A stretch of 64,000 bases of DNA from Arenibacter aquaticus (GTDB taxonomy: Bacteria > Bacteroidota > Bacteroidia > Flavobacteriales > Flavobacteriaceae), in contig NZ_RQPJ01000005.1 in NCBI RefSeq assembly GCF_003957295.1, forward strand, positions 306,282 to 370,281, read 5' to 3'. Within the stretch, counting starts at the first letter, position 1; every line of letters begins with the position of its first letter. Position numbers and translations under genes: made by a program. Positions 1-8,545 of this stretch are shown piece after piece. Under the pieces are notes generated by a model. The model was not told the origin of the DNA and searched no databases. It saw only the letters and a program-made list of their open reading frames with translations.

Positions 1-2
1 CC

Positions 3-1010
3 TTAAATCACTTGAAAGCCATGTGCGTAGGGATCATCATCATCTATTATAATATTATTATAACCAATAACCCTAGCCCATCCCTGAATACTGGGGATTA
101 TGGCCTTTCTCCCATCCAAAACGGTCTCCTCTTCTATGCAACCCGTAAATTTACTACCTATAAAACTCTCGTGTACAAATGACTCTCCAAGTTTCAATTT
201 GCCCTTTGCATGCAATTGAGCCATACGGGCAGATGTTCCAGTACCACAAGGGGAACGATCTATGGCCTTTTCCCCGTAAAAAACAGCATTTCTTCCAGAG
301 GAGGAAGGATCCAAGGGGTCTCCTGTCCACAGCATATGGCTTACATTCCTGATAGTATCATTTTCAGGATGCACAAACATACCTGGGTACTTTAGATTAA
401 TCCGATTCCTAACCAACTGCGAATACTGTATAATCTTGGCAGCGGTAAAATTATGCACCCCACTAAAATTCTCCTGGGGATCCACTATTGCATAATAGTT
501 GCCACCATAGGCAACATCAAAGGTTATTTCCCCCAGTTCCGGACAATCTACAGTTAAGTTTTGGGCCGCCAGATAGGATTTAACATTCACCAATTTCACC
601 CAATCTACCTTTTTCCCTGTTTGTTGGTATTCTATTTCCACCAATCCTGCGGGAGCCTCCATTCTAATCTTTCCGGGTACTTTTGGTGTAACCAAACCTT
701 CTTCTATAGCAATGGTTATGGTACCTATAGTACCGTGCCCACACATTGGCAAGCAGCCTGAAGTTTCTATAAAAAGGATAGAAAAATCATTTTCAGGGTC
801 ATGGGGCGGATACAATATGCTTCCGCTCATCATATCATGCCCCCTTGGCTCAAACATTAACCCTCTCCTGATCCAATCATATTCCTTTAAAAAATGCTGA
901 CGCTTGTCGCTCATACTGTTGCCCAGGAGGTTTGGGCCTCCTCCAGCAACCACCCTAACGGGATTACCACAGGTATGGGCATCTACACAAAAAAAAGTTT
1001 TTCTCCCCAT
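3..1010 (-). CDS. 4-hydroxyproline 2-epimerase (proline racemase family)
   Basis: A 335-residue member of the proline racemase family. These enzymes move the alpha proton with a pair of Cys residues. Both are present: Cys90 in MCGHG and Cys255 in SPCGTGT. The pair fits racemase/epimerase rather than the dehydratase branch, which replaces the second Cys with Thr. The expected reaction is trans-4-hydroxy-L-proline to cis-4-hydroxy-D-proline in the cytoplasm. It sits 29 bp downstream of a ketoglutarate-semialdehyde-type dehydrogenase and a DapA-family gene on the same strand, which is the standard hydroxyproline degradation set and decides between proline racemase and hydroxyproline epimerase. 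The stop codon lies at the very edge of the window, so the gene is complete. The D-hydroxyproline oxidase expected in the pathway is not seen and could lie just beyond the left edge. Confidence 0.88.
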   Translation of the reverse strand: MGRKTFFCVDAHTCGNPVRVVAGGGPNLLGNSMSDKRQHFLKEYDWIRRGLMFEPRGHDMMSGSILYPPHDPENDFSILFIETSGCLPMCGHGTIGTITIAIEEGLVTPKVPGKIRMEAPAGLVEIEYQQTGKKVDWVKLVNVKSYLAAQNLTVDCPELGEITFDVAYGGNYYAIVDPQENFSGVHNFTAAKIIQYSQLVRNRINLKYPGMFVHPENDTIRNVSHMLWTGDPLDPSSSGRNAVFYGEKAIDRSPCGTGTSARMAQLHAKGKLKLGESFVHESFIGSKFTGCIEEETVLDGRKAIIPSIQGWARVIGYNNIIIDDDDPYAHGFQVI

Positions 1011-1038
1011 TATAAGATCCAGTCTTAATTACACTTAC

Positions 1039-2565
1039 TTATCTTTTTAAGGCAGATGGCAGCAACGATTCTGGAAAAGATTGATAACTAATAGGTCGCA
1101 CCCATCTCTTTATTGAATCCGTCCCAACTGCAGTAAATCTAGAATCTGTAGAGGCCGGATACGGACCACCATGTTGCATGGACGGACAGACTTCCACTCC
1201 AGTGGGCACCCCGTTAAAAATAATTCTCCCAACACGATTCTCAAGTGCATCCACAATATCTGCCAGGGTGTTACAATCTTCTTCTTCAGCTATAATAGTA
1301 CCGGTTAATTGACCTTCCAAACCTTCTATTATACTAAGCAACTCCTGCTCATCCTTACTTCTCACTACAACGCAAAAAGGACCAAAAACTTCTTGGTGTA
1401 TTTTGGGGTTTGCCAAAAATTCTGCTCCACTAACACTAACAATTTGTGAATCGGCATAATTTTCCTTAACTCCTACCTCTACCTTACCTTCTACTTGCAC
1501 TCCATCTTGAGCCACTACAGCAGTTCCGTTTTCTTTAAAACCCTTTTTAATTCTTGGGTGCAGCATACATTGGGGTTCAATAGCTATGGTCTTCTCCGCC
1601 AAATCTTTTATAAAAGCTCCGGTATTACCATCCTCTATGGTCAATAGCAATCCAGGGTTGGTACAAAATTGCCCGGCCCCCAAGGTAATGGAACCAGCAT
1701 AGGTACTGGCAATTTCCTCAGATCTGGCAGCTATGGCATTAGGAGTAATCAACACAGGATTAACGCTTCCCATCTCGGCAAATACAGGAATAGGCTCTTT
1801 GCGCTGCGAGGCTAGATCAAACAAGGCCCTACCTCCTACTATACTACCTGTAAACCCAACAGCTTTCAGTTTAGGATGATTTACAAGATTGGTTCCTACC
1901 GTTATTCCCCTCCCTACCAGATTGGAAAATACTCCGTTTGGCATACCGGTTTTTTCTGCCGCCTTTATAATGGCAGAAGCTACCAGTTCTGCCGTTCCGG
2001 AATGCATCTCATGCGCCTTGGACACCACAGTACATCCTGCAGCTAGGGCACTAGCCGTATCACCTCCAGCAGTAGAAAAAGCCAATGGAAAGTTACTGGC
2101 CCCAAAAACAGCAACAGGACCTAGGGGAATTAAAGTCTTTCTTAAGTCATCTTTAGGCAATGGCTCCCTATCCGGAATGGCCTCATCAAAAGTATTCCCC
2201 CTCCAATCCTCATTGGACACCAATGTAGCAAAGGATCTAAGTTGAAATATAGTCCTGCCACGTTCCCCTACGGCACGACCTTCGGGAAGACCTGATTCTG
2301 TTGTATAGGCATCTATTAATTCCTGCCCCAACTCCATGATCTCATCTGCTATGGCATTTAAAAATTCAGCTCTTTTTTCACCAGAAACTTTTCTGTATTC
2401 CTTAAAGGCAGACCAAGCCAAGTCTACGGCCTGGTCAACCTCATCATTCGTAGCTTCTACAAATATTGTTGGATTCTCTGTATTTAACTTAGGGTCAATT
2501 GTCTTATGTGTATTGCTTCCCGAAGCTTGTAGGGAGTTACCAATATAATTCTTTCCTGTAATCAT
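1039..2565 (-). CDS. NADP-type aldehyde dehydrogenase, probable alpha-ketoglutarate semialdehyde dehydrogenase
   Basis: Aldehyde dehydrogenase superfamily protein of about 508 residues. The catalytic Glu lies in the FAEMGSVNP segment and the nucleophile Cys in GAGQFCTNPG. The AEMGSVNP signature is typical of the 2,5-dioxovalerate (ketoglutarate semialdehyde) dehydrogenase subfamily, the last step of hydroxyproline and sugar-acid oxidation. The reading frame is open 16 codons further upstream, to 2613. I chose the internal ATG at 2565 because family members begin close to the ITGKNYIG segment and the extra residues look unrelated. The gene lies between the DapA-like gene and the epimerase, all in one direction, so an operon is likely. 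An alternative would be a general fatty aldehyde dehydrogenase, but the context argues against it. Confidence 0.85.
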   Translation of the reverse strand: MITGKNYIGNSLQASGSNTHKTIDPKLNTENPTIFVEATNDEVDQAVDLAWSAFKEYRKVSGEKRAEFLNAIADEIMELGQELIDAYTTESGLPEGRAVGERGRTIFQLRSFATLVSNEDWRGNTFDEAIPDREPLPKDDLRKTLIPLGPVAVFGASNFPLAFSTAGGDTASALAAGCTVVSKAHEMHSGTAELVASAIIKAAEKTGMPNGVFSNLVGRGITVGTNLVNHPKLKAVGFTGSIVGGRALFDLASQRKEPIPVFAEMGSVNPVLITPNAIAARSEEIASTYAGSITLGAGQFCTNPGLLLTIEDGNTGAFIKDLAEKTIAIEPQCMLHPRIKKGFKENGTAVVAQDGVQVEGKVEVGVKENYADSQIVSVSGAEFLANPKIHQEVFGPFCVVVRSKDEQELLSIIEGLEGQLTGTIIAEEEDCNTLADIVDALENRVGRIIFNGVPTGVEVCPSMQHGGPYPASTDSRFTAVGTDSIKRWVRPISYQSFPESLLPSALKR

Positions 2566-2776
2566 TTGCTTAACAACTTTTGTATTATATAGTACACCCC
2601 AATCTATCCACAAAGAACAAACCTAAAAAAGTTACCATTGGAAGATGGGGCTATTTATCAATTATTATAGTACCAAGTCCGCCAACCCTACACAGGGCGG
2701 CACAGAAATAAAGACTGTACCGCCATGCATTTTAATTGAGGACTACTATTATGTATTCTTAAAAAGAAGAACGTTT

Positions 2777-3709
2777 TTAAGCGGTAACGCTCAAAGCCTT
2801 ATAATCTGGCAATTGTGGTCTGTTTTCAAGGCTATCCTCAATAATCTTAACCACTGCTTCGCGCTCTTTACCCGATAAAGGTTTCCTAGGAGCCCTAACA
2901 TATTCAGATCCAATTTTAGTATAGACAGAGGCAAGTTTAATATTTTGCACCAACTGAGGACTAATATCCAACTCCAACAAAGGCATAAACCACCTATAAA
3001 TATCCAAGGCCTCCTTGATTCTCCCTGCTTTTTGAAGTTCATAGATAGCTACAGTTTCTTCAGGAAAAGCATCCACCAAACCAGCTACCCAACCATCGGC
3101 TCCAAGAAGCAAGCTCTCCAATGCCAAGGTATCTACCCCAGTCATTATAGCCAACCTATCCCCAAACCTGTTCTTAATACGGGTAATATTTGTAGTATCA
3201 CGGGTAGATTCTTTTACCGCCTGGATATTTGGACATGCCTCCAATAATTCTGCAAACATATCAAGTGTTACCTCAATTTTATAATCAACCGGGTTATTAT
3301 AAATCATTATAGGCAAGGAAGTACTGTTTGCAACCTCCTTAAAATAGGCTACCGTTTCGGCATCCGTGGCTTTATAACGCATTGGCGGCAACATCATTAA
3401 CCCCTTGGCGCCATCTTCTTCAGCAGTTTTTGCCAAATTTATAGCCGCTTTGGTAGTTTGTTCCGCAATGTTCATTAGCACAGGGACTTTCCCCTCTACC
3501 AATTTAACCGCTTCCCTTGTAAGAACACGTCTTTCTTCATCTGTTAAGGTACTTGCTTCACCTAGCGTACCGCCTAAAACAATCCCATGAACACCGGCAT
3601 CCAATTGCGCCTCAATGTTCACTTTGAACAAATCTAAATCCAATTCATCTTTAGAGGTGAATTGCGTAGTTACTGCTGGCATTACGCCTTTCCAATTTAC
3701 CATGATCAT
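2777..3709 (-). CDS. DapA-family lyase, probable 1-pyrroline-4-hydroxy-2-carboxylate deaminase
   Basis: A 310-residue dihydrodipicolinate synthase/N-acetylneuraminate lyase family TIM barrel. The Schiff-base Lys is Lys166 in AVKES and the catalytic Tyr is Tyr137 in MIYNNP. The GGTLGE segment near residue 46 is the substrate carboxylate-binding loop. In hydroxyproline catabolism a DapA-like enzyme deaminates the pyrroline made by the oxidase to alpha-ketoglutarate semialdehyde, the substrate of the dehydrogenase encoded next. It is the first gene of the minus-strand set and diverges from the AraC regulator. A second ATG lies two codons in (3703), and either could be the start. True lysine-pathway DapA is less likely given the neighbours. 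Confidence 0.83.
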   Translation of the reverse strand: MIMVNWKGVMPAVTTQFTSKDELDLDLFKVNIEAQLDAGVHGIVLGGTLGEASTLTDEERRVLTREAVKLVEGKVPVLMNIAEQTTKAAINLAKTAEEDGAKGLMMLPPMRYKATDAETVAYFKEVANSTSLPIMIYNNPVDYKIEVTLDMFAELLEACPNIQAVKESTRDTTNITRIKNRFGDRLAIMTGVDTLALESLLLGADGWVAGLVDAFPEETVAIYELQKAGRIKEALDIYRWFMPLLELDISPQLVQNIKLASVYTKIGSEYVRAPRKPLSGKEREAVVKIIEDSLENRPQLPDYKALSVTA

Positions 3710-3838
3710 ATATTTTTACACAAAAGTATATGTTACCTCAATAAAGGAAGCTACATAAATTAGCCTAATATCATACTATATTACCAAATTATATGACCTA
3801 AGTGATATTTTTAAGTAATATTTACAAAAAATTAAACT

Positions 3839-4684
3839 TTGAAAGTTTTACCCTTTAAAATACCCAAGCCTAAAAACGAAGCCTTGGTCTACCAAGAAGA
3901 CCGGGGAAGGATATTTTATGACGAACTTCACCAACACAGTGAGATACAAATAAGCCTTATCATAAAAGGACGCGGATCCTTTATAGTTGGGGACACCATA
4001 AATGAATTTCAGGAGAACAACATCTTGGTATTGGGTGCCAATGTGCCCCATGTTTTTAAAAGCGACCCAAACAAAACCGAAGAATCCATTATGTACAGCC
4101 TATTTTTCACACAAACATCCTTCGGAAACGTTTTTTTTGAATTGAGTGATATGGCCGATATCCGTGAATTCTTTAAAGATTCGGAATATGGCATGAAGGT
4201 GCTTACCAACAAAAAGAAAATCATTAAGCATTTCCACAAACTAAACCAACAAAATAAAATAGAACGCATTGCTTCACTGCTTAAAATCATCAGTTTGATC
4301 AGCGAGGCCCAAACCAGACCTCTTTCTTCATTTGTTTACAAAAAGAAATATACGGATGATGAAGGGAAACGAATGAACACAGTCTTTAAATATGCAATGG
4401 AACACTATTTTGAACCCATCACCCTGGATGAAATAGCAGACAAGGCAAATATGAGCAAAAATTCATTTTGCCGGTATTTTAAAAAGCGAACCAACAAAAC
4501 CTTTTTTCAATTCTTAATTGAAATTCGTATCGAAAATGCCTGTAAAATTATTTATGAAAACCCAGATGTATCCATCTCTATCATTTCCGAACAATGTGGA
4601 TTTAAGAACATTGCCAACTTCAACAGAAAATTCAAGGAAATAAAAGGCGTAACCCCTAGACAATACCGTACCAAGAGGTTTTGA
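3839..4684 (+). CDS. AraC family transcriptional regulator
   Basis: A 281-residue regulator. The N-terminal half (about 10-100) is a cupin-like effector domain with the HQHSEIQ motif, and the last 100 residues hold the double helix-turn-helix. The GFKNIANFNRKFKEIKGVTP segment near the C-terminus is the second recognition helix with the usual PxxYR ending. The start is TTG at 3839. No ATG or GTG occurs in frame before the cupin domain, and the KVLPFKIPK beginning matches how such proteins start. It diverges from the hydroxyproline genes across about 130 bp, so it probably controls them with hydroxyproline or an intermediate as signal. That assignment is inference from position. Confidence 0.85.
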   Translation: MKVLPFKIPKPKNEALVYQEDRGRIFYDELHQHSEIQISLIIKGRGSFIVGDTINEFQENNILVLGANVPHVFKSDPNKTEESIMYSLFFTQTSFGNVFFELSDMADIREFFKDSEYGMKVLTNKKKIIKHFHKLNQQNKIERIASLLKIISLISEAQTRPLSSFVYKKKYTDDEGKRMNTVFKYAMEHYFEPITLDEIADKANMSKNSFCRYFKKRTNKTFFQFLIEIRIENACKIIYENPDVSISIISEQCGFKNIANFNRKFKEIKGVTPRQYRTKRF

Positions 4685-4698
4685 CTCCTAATACACTA

Positions 4699-6141
4699 CT
4701 ATTTATCTTCTTTCAAAAAATTTTTCCTTAGACGAACCGGGCTTTCCGGCACCCTGTTAATAAGTTGCTTTTTATCATCTTTTTTAACAAGATCAAAGGC
4801 ATCGTACAAATTACCTATAGGTGTATAGGCCTCATACTTTACCGTATCCTGGGCCACGGTAATAATTTGAAACAGTTGGGTATACTCACCCCTCCTTACC
4901 ATCCAGTCCTGATCCTGGGATTCATACATTTTAGGACCACTTACTGAAACTGCGTACACGGTACCCGCATCATCAACCAAGGTTAACCCCTTGCCTTTAT
5001 TATCCGCATAGCCGCGAGCATAGGTGTGATCATGTCCCTGCAGTACCAGATCCACCTTATATTTATCTATTAAAGGTTTTATACCTTCTCTCAACTCCCA
5101 ATTGTCCCGCCCTTCTTTGGTTGAATAAACCGGATAATGCGTGAAAATGGTTATCCATTTTTTAGTGTTCGATTGTAAAACGGAATCTAGCCATTTTATC
5201 TGCGCCGACCGTGCTTCCATACTTTCATCATAACCTTCGCTATCAATAGAAATCAATTTCATTTCTTGATAATCAATTACGAAGCACGTTTCTTGCAATT
5301 CCTCAATGGGGCCATTTTCGGGCAAAGTGAATTGTGGTTTCCATAAAGAGGTTAGTACACCATCCCTATATTCATGGTTCCCCGGGGTCATCACACTAGG
5401 AACCGTTGCATGAATAAAACTACCGGCATAAAACCATTCTCCCCATTCCAGATTGGCATCCCTATCATTGATAAGGTCTCCGGCATGAAGCATAAAATCT
5501 ACCTCCGGAAATTTTCTATAAGAATTTCTAATTACCCTTGACCAAAGCGATTTTACATTGTTCTGGGCATCGCCAAAATATATAAAACTAAAGGGCTCAT
5601 CCGGGGCAGCACTGGCCGTAGTAAACTGGAACCATTCACTCCACCCATCATTACCATCCTTGCCATCACCAACCCTATAGACATAGGTGGTCTTTGGTTT
5701 TAAACCATCTACCACAACTGAGTGATAAACCGCTTTTACGAGAGGCTCCTTTCTATTCTGGTTCTCAAATATTTGACTTTTGGCCCTGATCTTCCTTACC
5801 CCTTCCAATAAAAACTCTGGACCATCCGTGGCAAGGGCTATCTGGAGCTCCCCCGATTTAACATGTTGGTCCGTTCTCCAATTAACCGCAAAACTATGCG
5901 CTGGATCTGCTGTTAAATTAGCAATAACCCTATCGGGCACTTGGGAAGGAAATATCAACTTATGGGCGGCAATGGAATCGTACACTGGATAATGTGAATG
6001 TGAATGCGAATGTGGATGGGAATGCCCATGTTCCACTTCGGTCAACTGTTTACTATCCAATTTTTCATGTTGCGTCTTGCAAGCAATAAAAAATACCAAT
6101 ATAATTAAACCCCATTTTTGTTTAATGCCCAATAATCCCAT
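4699..6141 (-). CDS. Purple acid phosphatase-like metallophosphoesterase, lipoprotein
   Basis: Protein of about 480 residues with an N-terminal fibronectin-like purple acid phosphatase domain and a calcineurin-type metallophosphoesterase domain. The metal motifs appear in order: FGDAQ, HAGDLIND, TPGNHEY, THYP and QGHDHTYA. The first 25 residues are a signal ending in the lipobox FFIAC, so the protein should be a lipoprotein at the cell surface or in the periplasm. Directly after the lipid-anchored Cys is a His-rich run in which His alternates with Ser, Pro or Gly, likely able to bind metal. The frame is open to 6204, but the ATG at 6141 gives a clean signal peptide. It could hydrolyse phosphomonoesters or phosphodiesters; the substrate is unknown. 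It converges on the AraC gene with a 14-bp gap. Confidence 0.85.
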   Translation of the reverse strand: MGLLGIKQKWGLIILVFFIACKTQHEKLDSKQLTEVEHGHSHPHSHSHSHYPVYDSIAAHKLIFPSQVPDRVIANLTADPAHSFAVNWRTDQHVKSGELQIALATDGPEFLLEGVRKIRAKSQIFENQNRKEPLVKAVYHSVVVDGLKPKTTYVYRVGDGKDGNDGWSEWFQFTTASAAPDEPFSFIYFGDAQNNVKSLWSRVIRNSYRKFPEVDFMLHAGDLINDRDANLEWGEWFYAGSFIHATVPSVMTPGNHEYRDGVLTSLWKPQFTLPENGPIEELQETCFVIDYQEMKLISIDSEGYDESMEARSAQIKWLDSVLQSNTKKWITIFTHYPVYSTKEGRDNWELREGIKPLIDKYKVDLVLQGHDHTYARGYADNKGKGLTLVDDAGTVYAVSVSGPKMYESQDQDWMVRRGEYTQLFQIITVAQDTVKYEAYTPIGNLYDAFDLVKKDDKKQLINRVPESPVRLRKNFLKEDK

Positions 6142-6319
6142 TAGCTTCACCTTTAAAAAGTTTAAATCCAGAAATAATACAACCCCCAATATAATAGGAA
6201 TCATTGTAATTACCTAAACTCAAAAACAACCAACATTAATCATTACAATATTTTAATAACAGGATCACACTTACCTACCGGAGTCCACCTACACCCTGGC
6301 AATCAAAAAAACATATTAC

Positions 6320-6350
6320 AAAAAAAACGCCCATTCTTGCGAATGGGCGT
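6320..6350 (-). terminator. rpsT terminator
   Basis: A perfect 10-bp stem (6327-6336 with 6341-6350) and TTGC loop, followed on the minus strand by a run of eight T. It lies about 25 bp past the rpsT stop codon. Confidence 0.9.
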
Positions 6351-6375
6351 TTCCTATAATGAATTTTCAAATTTC

Positions 6376-6627
6376 TTAAAGCGCAGCTACTTGCTTAGTT
6401 AATTTGCTCTTTAAATTGGCAGCTTTATTATTATGAATAATATTTCGCTTTGCCAACCTATCAATCATACTAACTACACTTGGCAATAACGTTTCAGCAG
6501 CCTTCTTATCCTCCTCTGAACGCAATTTTCTAATAGCGTTACGAGTTGTTTTATGCTGGTATCTATTACGCAACCTAACCGCTTCGTTCCTTCTAATCCT
6601 CTTTAATGCTGACTTATGATTTGCCAT
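6376..6627 (-). CDS. rpsT: 30S ribosomal protein S20
   Basis: An 83-residue basic protein beginning [15 protein letters not shown], the standard S20 start, and rich in Lys and Arg throughout, as expected for a helical protein that binds the 5' domain of 16S rRNA. It follows two tRNA-Glu genes on the same strand and ends at a strong terminator, so it may share transcripts with the tRNAs. No promoter of its own is apparent in the 49 bp between it and the nearer tRNA. Confidence 0.97.
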   Translation of the reverse strand: MANHKSALKRIRRNEAVRLRNRYQHKTTRNAIRKLRSEEDKKAAETLLPSVVSMIDRLAKRNIIHNNKAANLKSKLTKQVAAL

Positions 6628-6676
6628 TTTCTATTTAATTAATTTTTTATCGGGATATCTCCCTACATTCACTATG

Positions 6677-6748
6677 TAGTCCGTAGGGGAATCGAACCCC
6701 TGTTACCAGGATGAAAACCTGGCGTCCTAACCCCTAGACGAACGGACC
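6677..6748 (-). tRNA. tRNA-Glu (UUC), copy 2
   Basis: A 72-nt cloverleaf on the minus strand. The 7-bp acceptor stem pairs 6742-6748 with 6678-6684, the T arm carries GGTTCGATTCC, and the anticodon loop TTTTCAT gives UUC. CCA is not encoded. The sequence is identical to the copy at 6820-6891. Confidence 0.95.
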
Positions 6749-6769
6749 ATTATTTGGTTAACTATTGAA

Positions 6770-6801
6770 CAAAAATATAACCTTCTTGTCAATACTCCAA
6801 A
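6770..6801 (-). promoter_or_regulatory. Promoter for the second tRNA-Glu
   Basis: Read on the minus strand, a TATTTTTG -7 box (6770-6777) lies 20 bp from a TTTG (6798-6801). It sits between the two tRNA genes, so the second copy and rpsT may have their own promoter. Confidence 0.5.
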
Positions 6802-6819
6802 ATTTCAAATTTACTCTTG

Positions 6820-6891
6820 TAGTCCGTAGGGGAATCGAACCCCTGTTACCAGGATGAAAACCTGGCGTCCTAACCCCTAGACGAACGGACC
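6820..6891 (-). tRNA. tRNA-Glu (UUC), copy 1
   Basis: A 72-nt tRNA identical in sequence to the copy at 6677-6748, with anticodon UUC and no encoded CCA. It is the first gene after its own promoter. Confidence 0.95.
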
Positions 6892-6914
6892 ATTATATTG
6901 CTTAATTGCGGATG

Positions 6915-6944
6915 CAAAAATACAATTATTTTTTACTATCGCAA
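6915..6944 (-). promoter_or_regulatory. Promoter for the tRNA-Glu/rpsT unit
   Basis: On the minus strand, TTG (6942-6944), 19 bp and TATTTTTG (6915-6922) form a near-ideal Bacteroidota housekeeping promoter, 23 bp before the first tRNA-Glu. Confidence 0.65.
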
Positions 6945-6970
6945 GAGCAAAATAATTTTTTTTAAAATTT

Positions 6971-8446
6971 TTAATACGCCTTGGCAAAAAGCACCCTTTT
7001 TAGGGAAGGCTTTCCACTTACCATACAGCTTCCTTCCTCCTCTTCCGCATCAATGGGAATGCAACGTATAGTGGCTTTTGTCTCCTCTTTGATACGTTCT
7101 TCAGTTTCCGGGGTACCGTCCCAATGAGCCGAAAGAAAACCTCCTTTATTTTCCAATACCTCTTTAAATTCCTCATAGGAATTAACTTCGGTAATATGAT
7201 TTTCCCTATGCTCCAAAGCCTTTTTGTGAATATTCTTCTGAATATCCTCCAATAAAAACTCTATTTTCCCAACAATTCCATCGGCAGCTACAGTCTCTTT
7301 TTCAAAAGTATCCCTACGTGCCACCTCATAAGTACCATTTTCCATATCCCTTTGACCTATGGCCAAACGCACCGGAACTCCTTTTAGTTCATATTCATTA
7401 AACTTAAAGCCGGGCTTATGGGTATCCCTGTTGTCATATTTAACCGATATGCCCTTGGATCGCAATTCTTTTACCAATGGTGCTACTCGTTCCGAAATGG
7501 CATCCAACTGATCTTCCCCTCTATAAATAGGAACGATCACCACTTGTATGGGCGCCAATTTTGGTGGCAATACCAATCCGTTATCATCACTATGCGTCAT
7601 AATCAAAGCCCCCATCAAGCGGGTAGAAACCCCCCATGAGGTAGCCCACACATGCTCTTGCTTTCCTTCTTTATTTGCGAACTTAACATCAAAGGCTTTG
7701 GCAAAATTCTGGCCTAAAAAATGGGAAGTACCTGCCTGCAGGGCTTTTCCATCCTGCATCAAGGCCTCTATGCAATAGGTCTCCACAGCACCTGCAAAAC
7801 GCTCACTGGCCGTTTTGGTTCCTTTTATAACCGGAACCCCCATATACTCCTCAGCAAATTCGGCATACACATGCATCATCTGTTCTGCTTCGGCTATAGC
7901 TTCCTTTTCCGTAGCGTGGGCCGTATGACCTTCCTGCCACAAAAATTCCGCGGTCCTTAAAAACAAGCGCGTTCTCATTTCCCACCTAACCACATTGGCC
8001 CATTGATTCACCAGTAGTGGCAAATCCCTGTAAGATTGTATCCACCTTCTATAGGTGTCCCAAATAATGGTTTCAGAGGTTGGTCTCACAATAAGTTCTT
8101 CCTCCAACTTGGCATCAGGATCCACTATAATACCGCTTCCATCTTCGGCATTTTTTAACCTATAATGGGTAACTACAGCGCATTCCTTGGCAAAACCTTC
8201 AACATGACTGGCTTCCTTACTAAGGTATGACTTGGGTATAAACAACGGAAAATAAGCATTCTCATGACCTGTTTCCTTAAACATCTTGTCTAATTGGGCC
8301 TGCATCTTTTCCCATATAGCATAACCATAAGGCTTAATAACCATACAGCCCCTAACCCCCGAACTCTCAGCCAGATCCGCTTTTACAACAAGTTCATTAT
8401 ACCATTTAGAATAATCCTCTTCTCTTTTCGTTAACTTTTTACCCAT
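6971..8446 (-). CDS. proS: Prolyl-tRNA synthetase (short, eukaryote/archaeal-like type)
   Basis: About 491 residues starting [20 protein letters not shown]. It is a class II synthetase that charges tRNA-Pro, with the [15 protein letters not shown] segment around motif 2 and the C-terminal ProRS extension ending in a Tyr (FAKAY). The length and the lack of a large internal editing insertion place it in the short type found in Bacteroidota rather than the E. coli type. An in-frame ATG exists at 8503, but a promoter -7 box overlaps it (8501-8508), so I chose the ATG at 8446. Confidence 0.95.
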   Translation of the reverse strand: MGKKLTKREEDYSKWYNELVVKADLAESSGVRGCMVIKPYGYAIWEKMQAQLDKMFKETGHENAYFPLFIPKSYLSKEASHVEGFAKECAVVTHYRLKNAEDGSGIIVDPDAKLEEELIVRPTSETIIWDTYRRWIQSYRDLPLLVNQWANVVRWEMRTRLFLRTAEFLWQEGHTAHATEKEAIAEAEQMMHVYAEFAEEYMGVPVIKGTKTASERFAGAVETYCIEALMQDGKALQAGTSHFLGQNFAKAFDVKFANKEGKQEHVWATSWGVSTRLMGALIMTHSDDNGLVLPPKLAPIQVVIVPIYRGEDQLDAISERVAPLVKELRSKGISVKYDNRDTHKPGFKFNEYELKGVPVRLAIGQRDMENGTYEVARRDTFEKETVAADGIVGKIEFLLEDIQKNIHKKALEHRENHITEVNSYEEFKEVLENKGGFLSAHWDGTPETEERIKEETKATIRCIPIDAEEEEGSCMVSGKPSLKRVLFAKAY

Positions 8447-8500
8447 ACTAGTAAGTTTGGCACAAAACTTGCGACCTTTTATTAATATAAAATAGTTCGG

Positions 8501-8528
8501 CAAAACTAACTATTTTTACAAAGTTCAA
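8501..8528 (-). promoter_or_regulatory. proS promoter
   Basis: On the minus strand, TAGTTTTG (8501-8508) lies 17 bp from TTG (8526-8528). It would start transcription about 50 bp before the chosen proS ATG. Confidence 0.5.
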
Positions 8529-8545
8529 CAATTAAATTTACAGCG

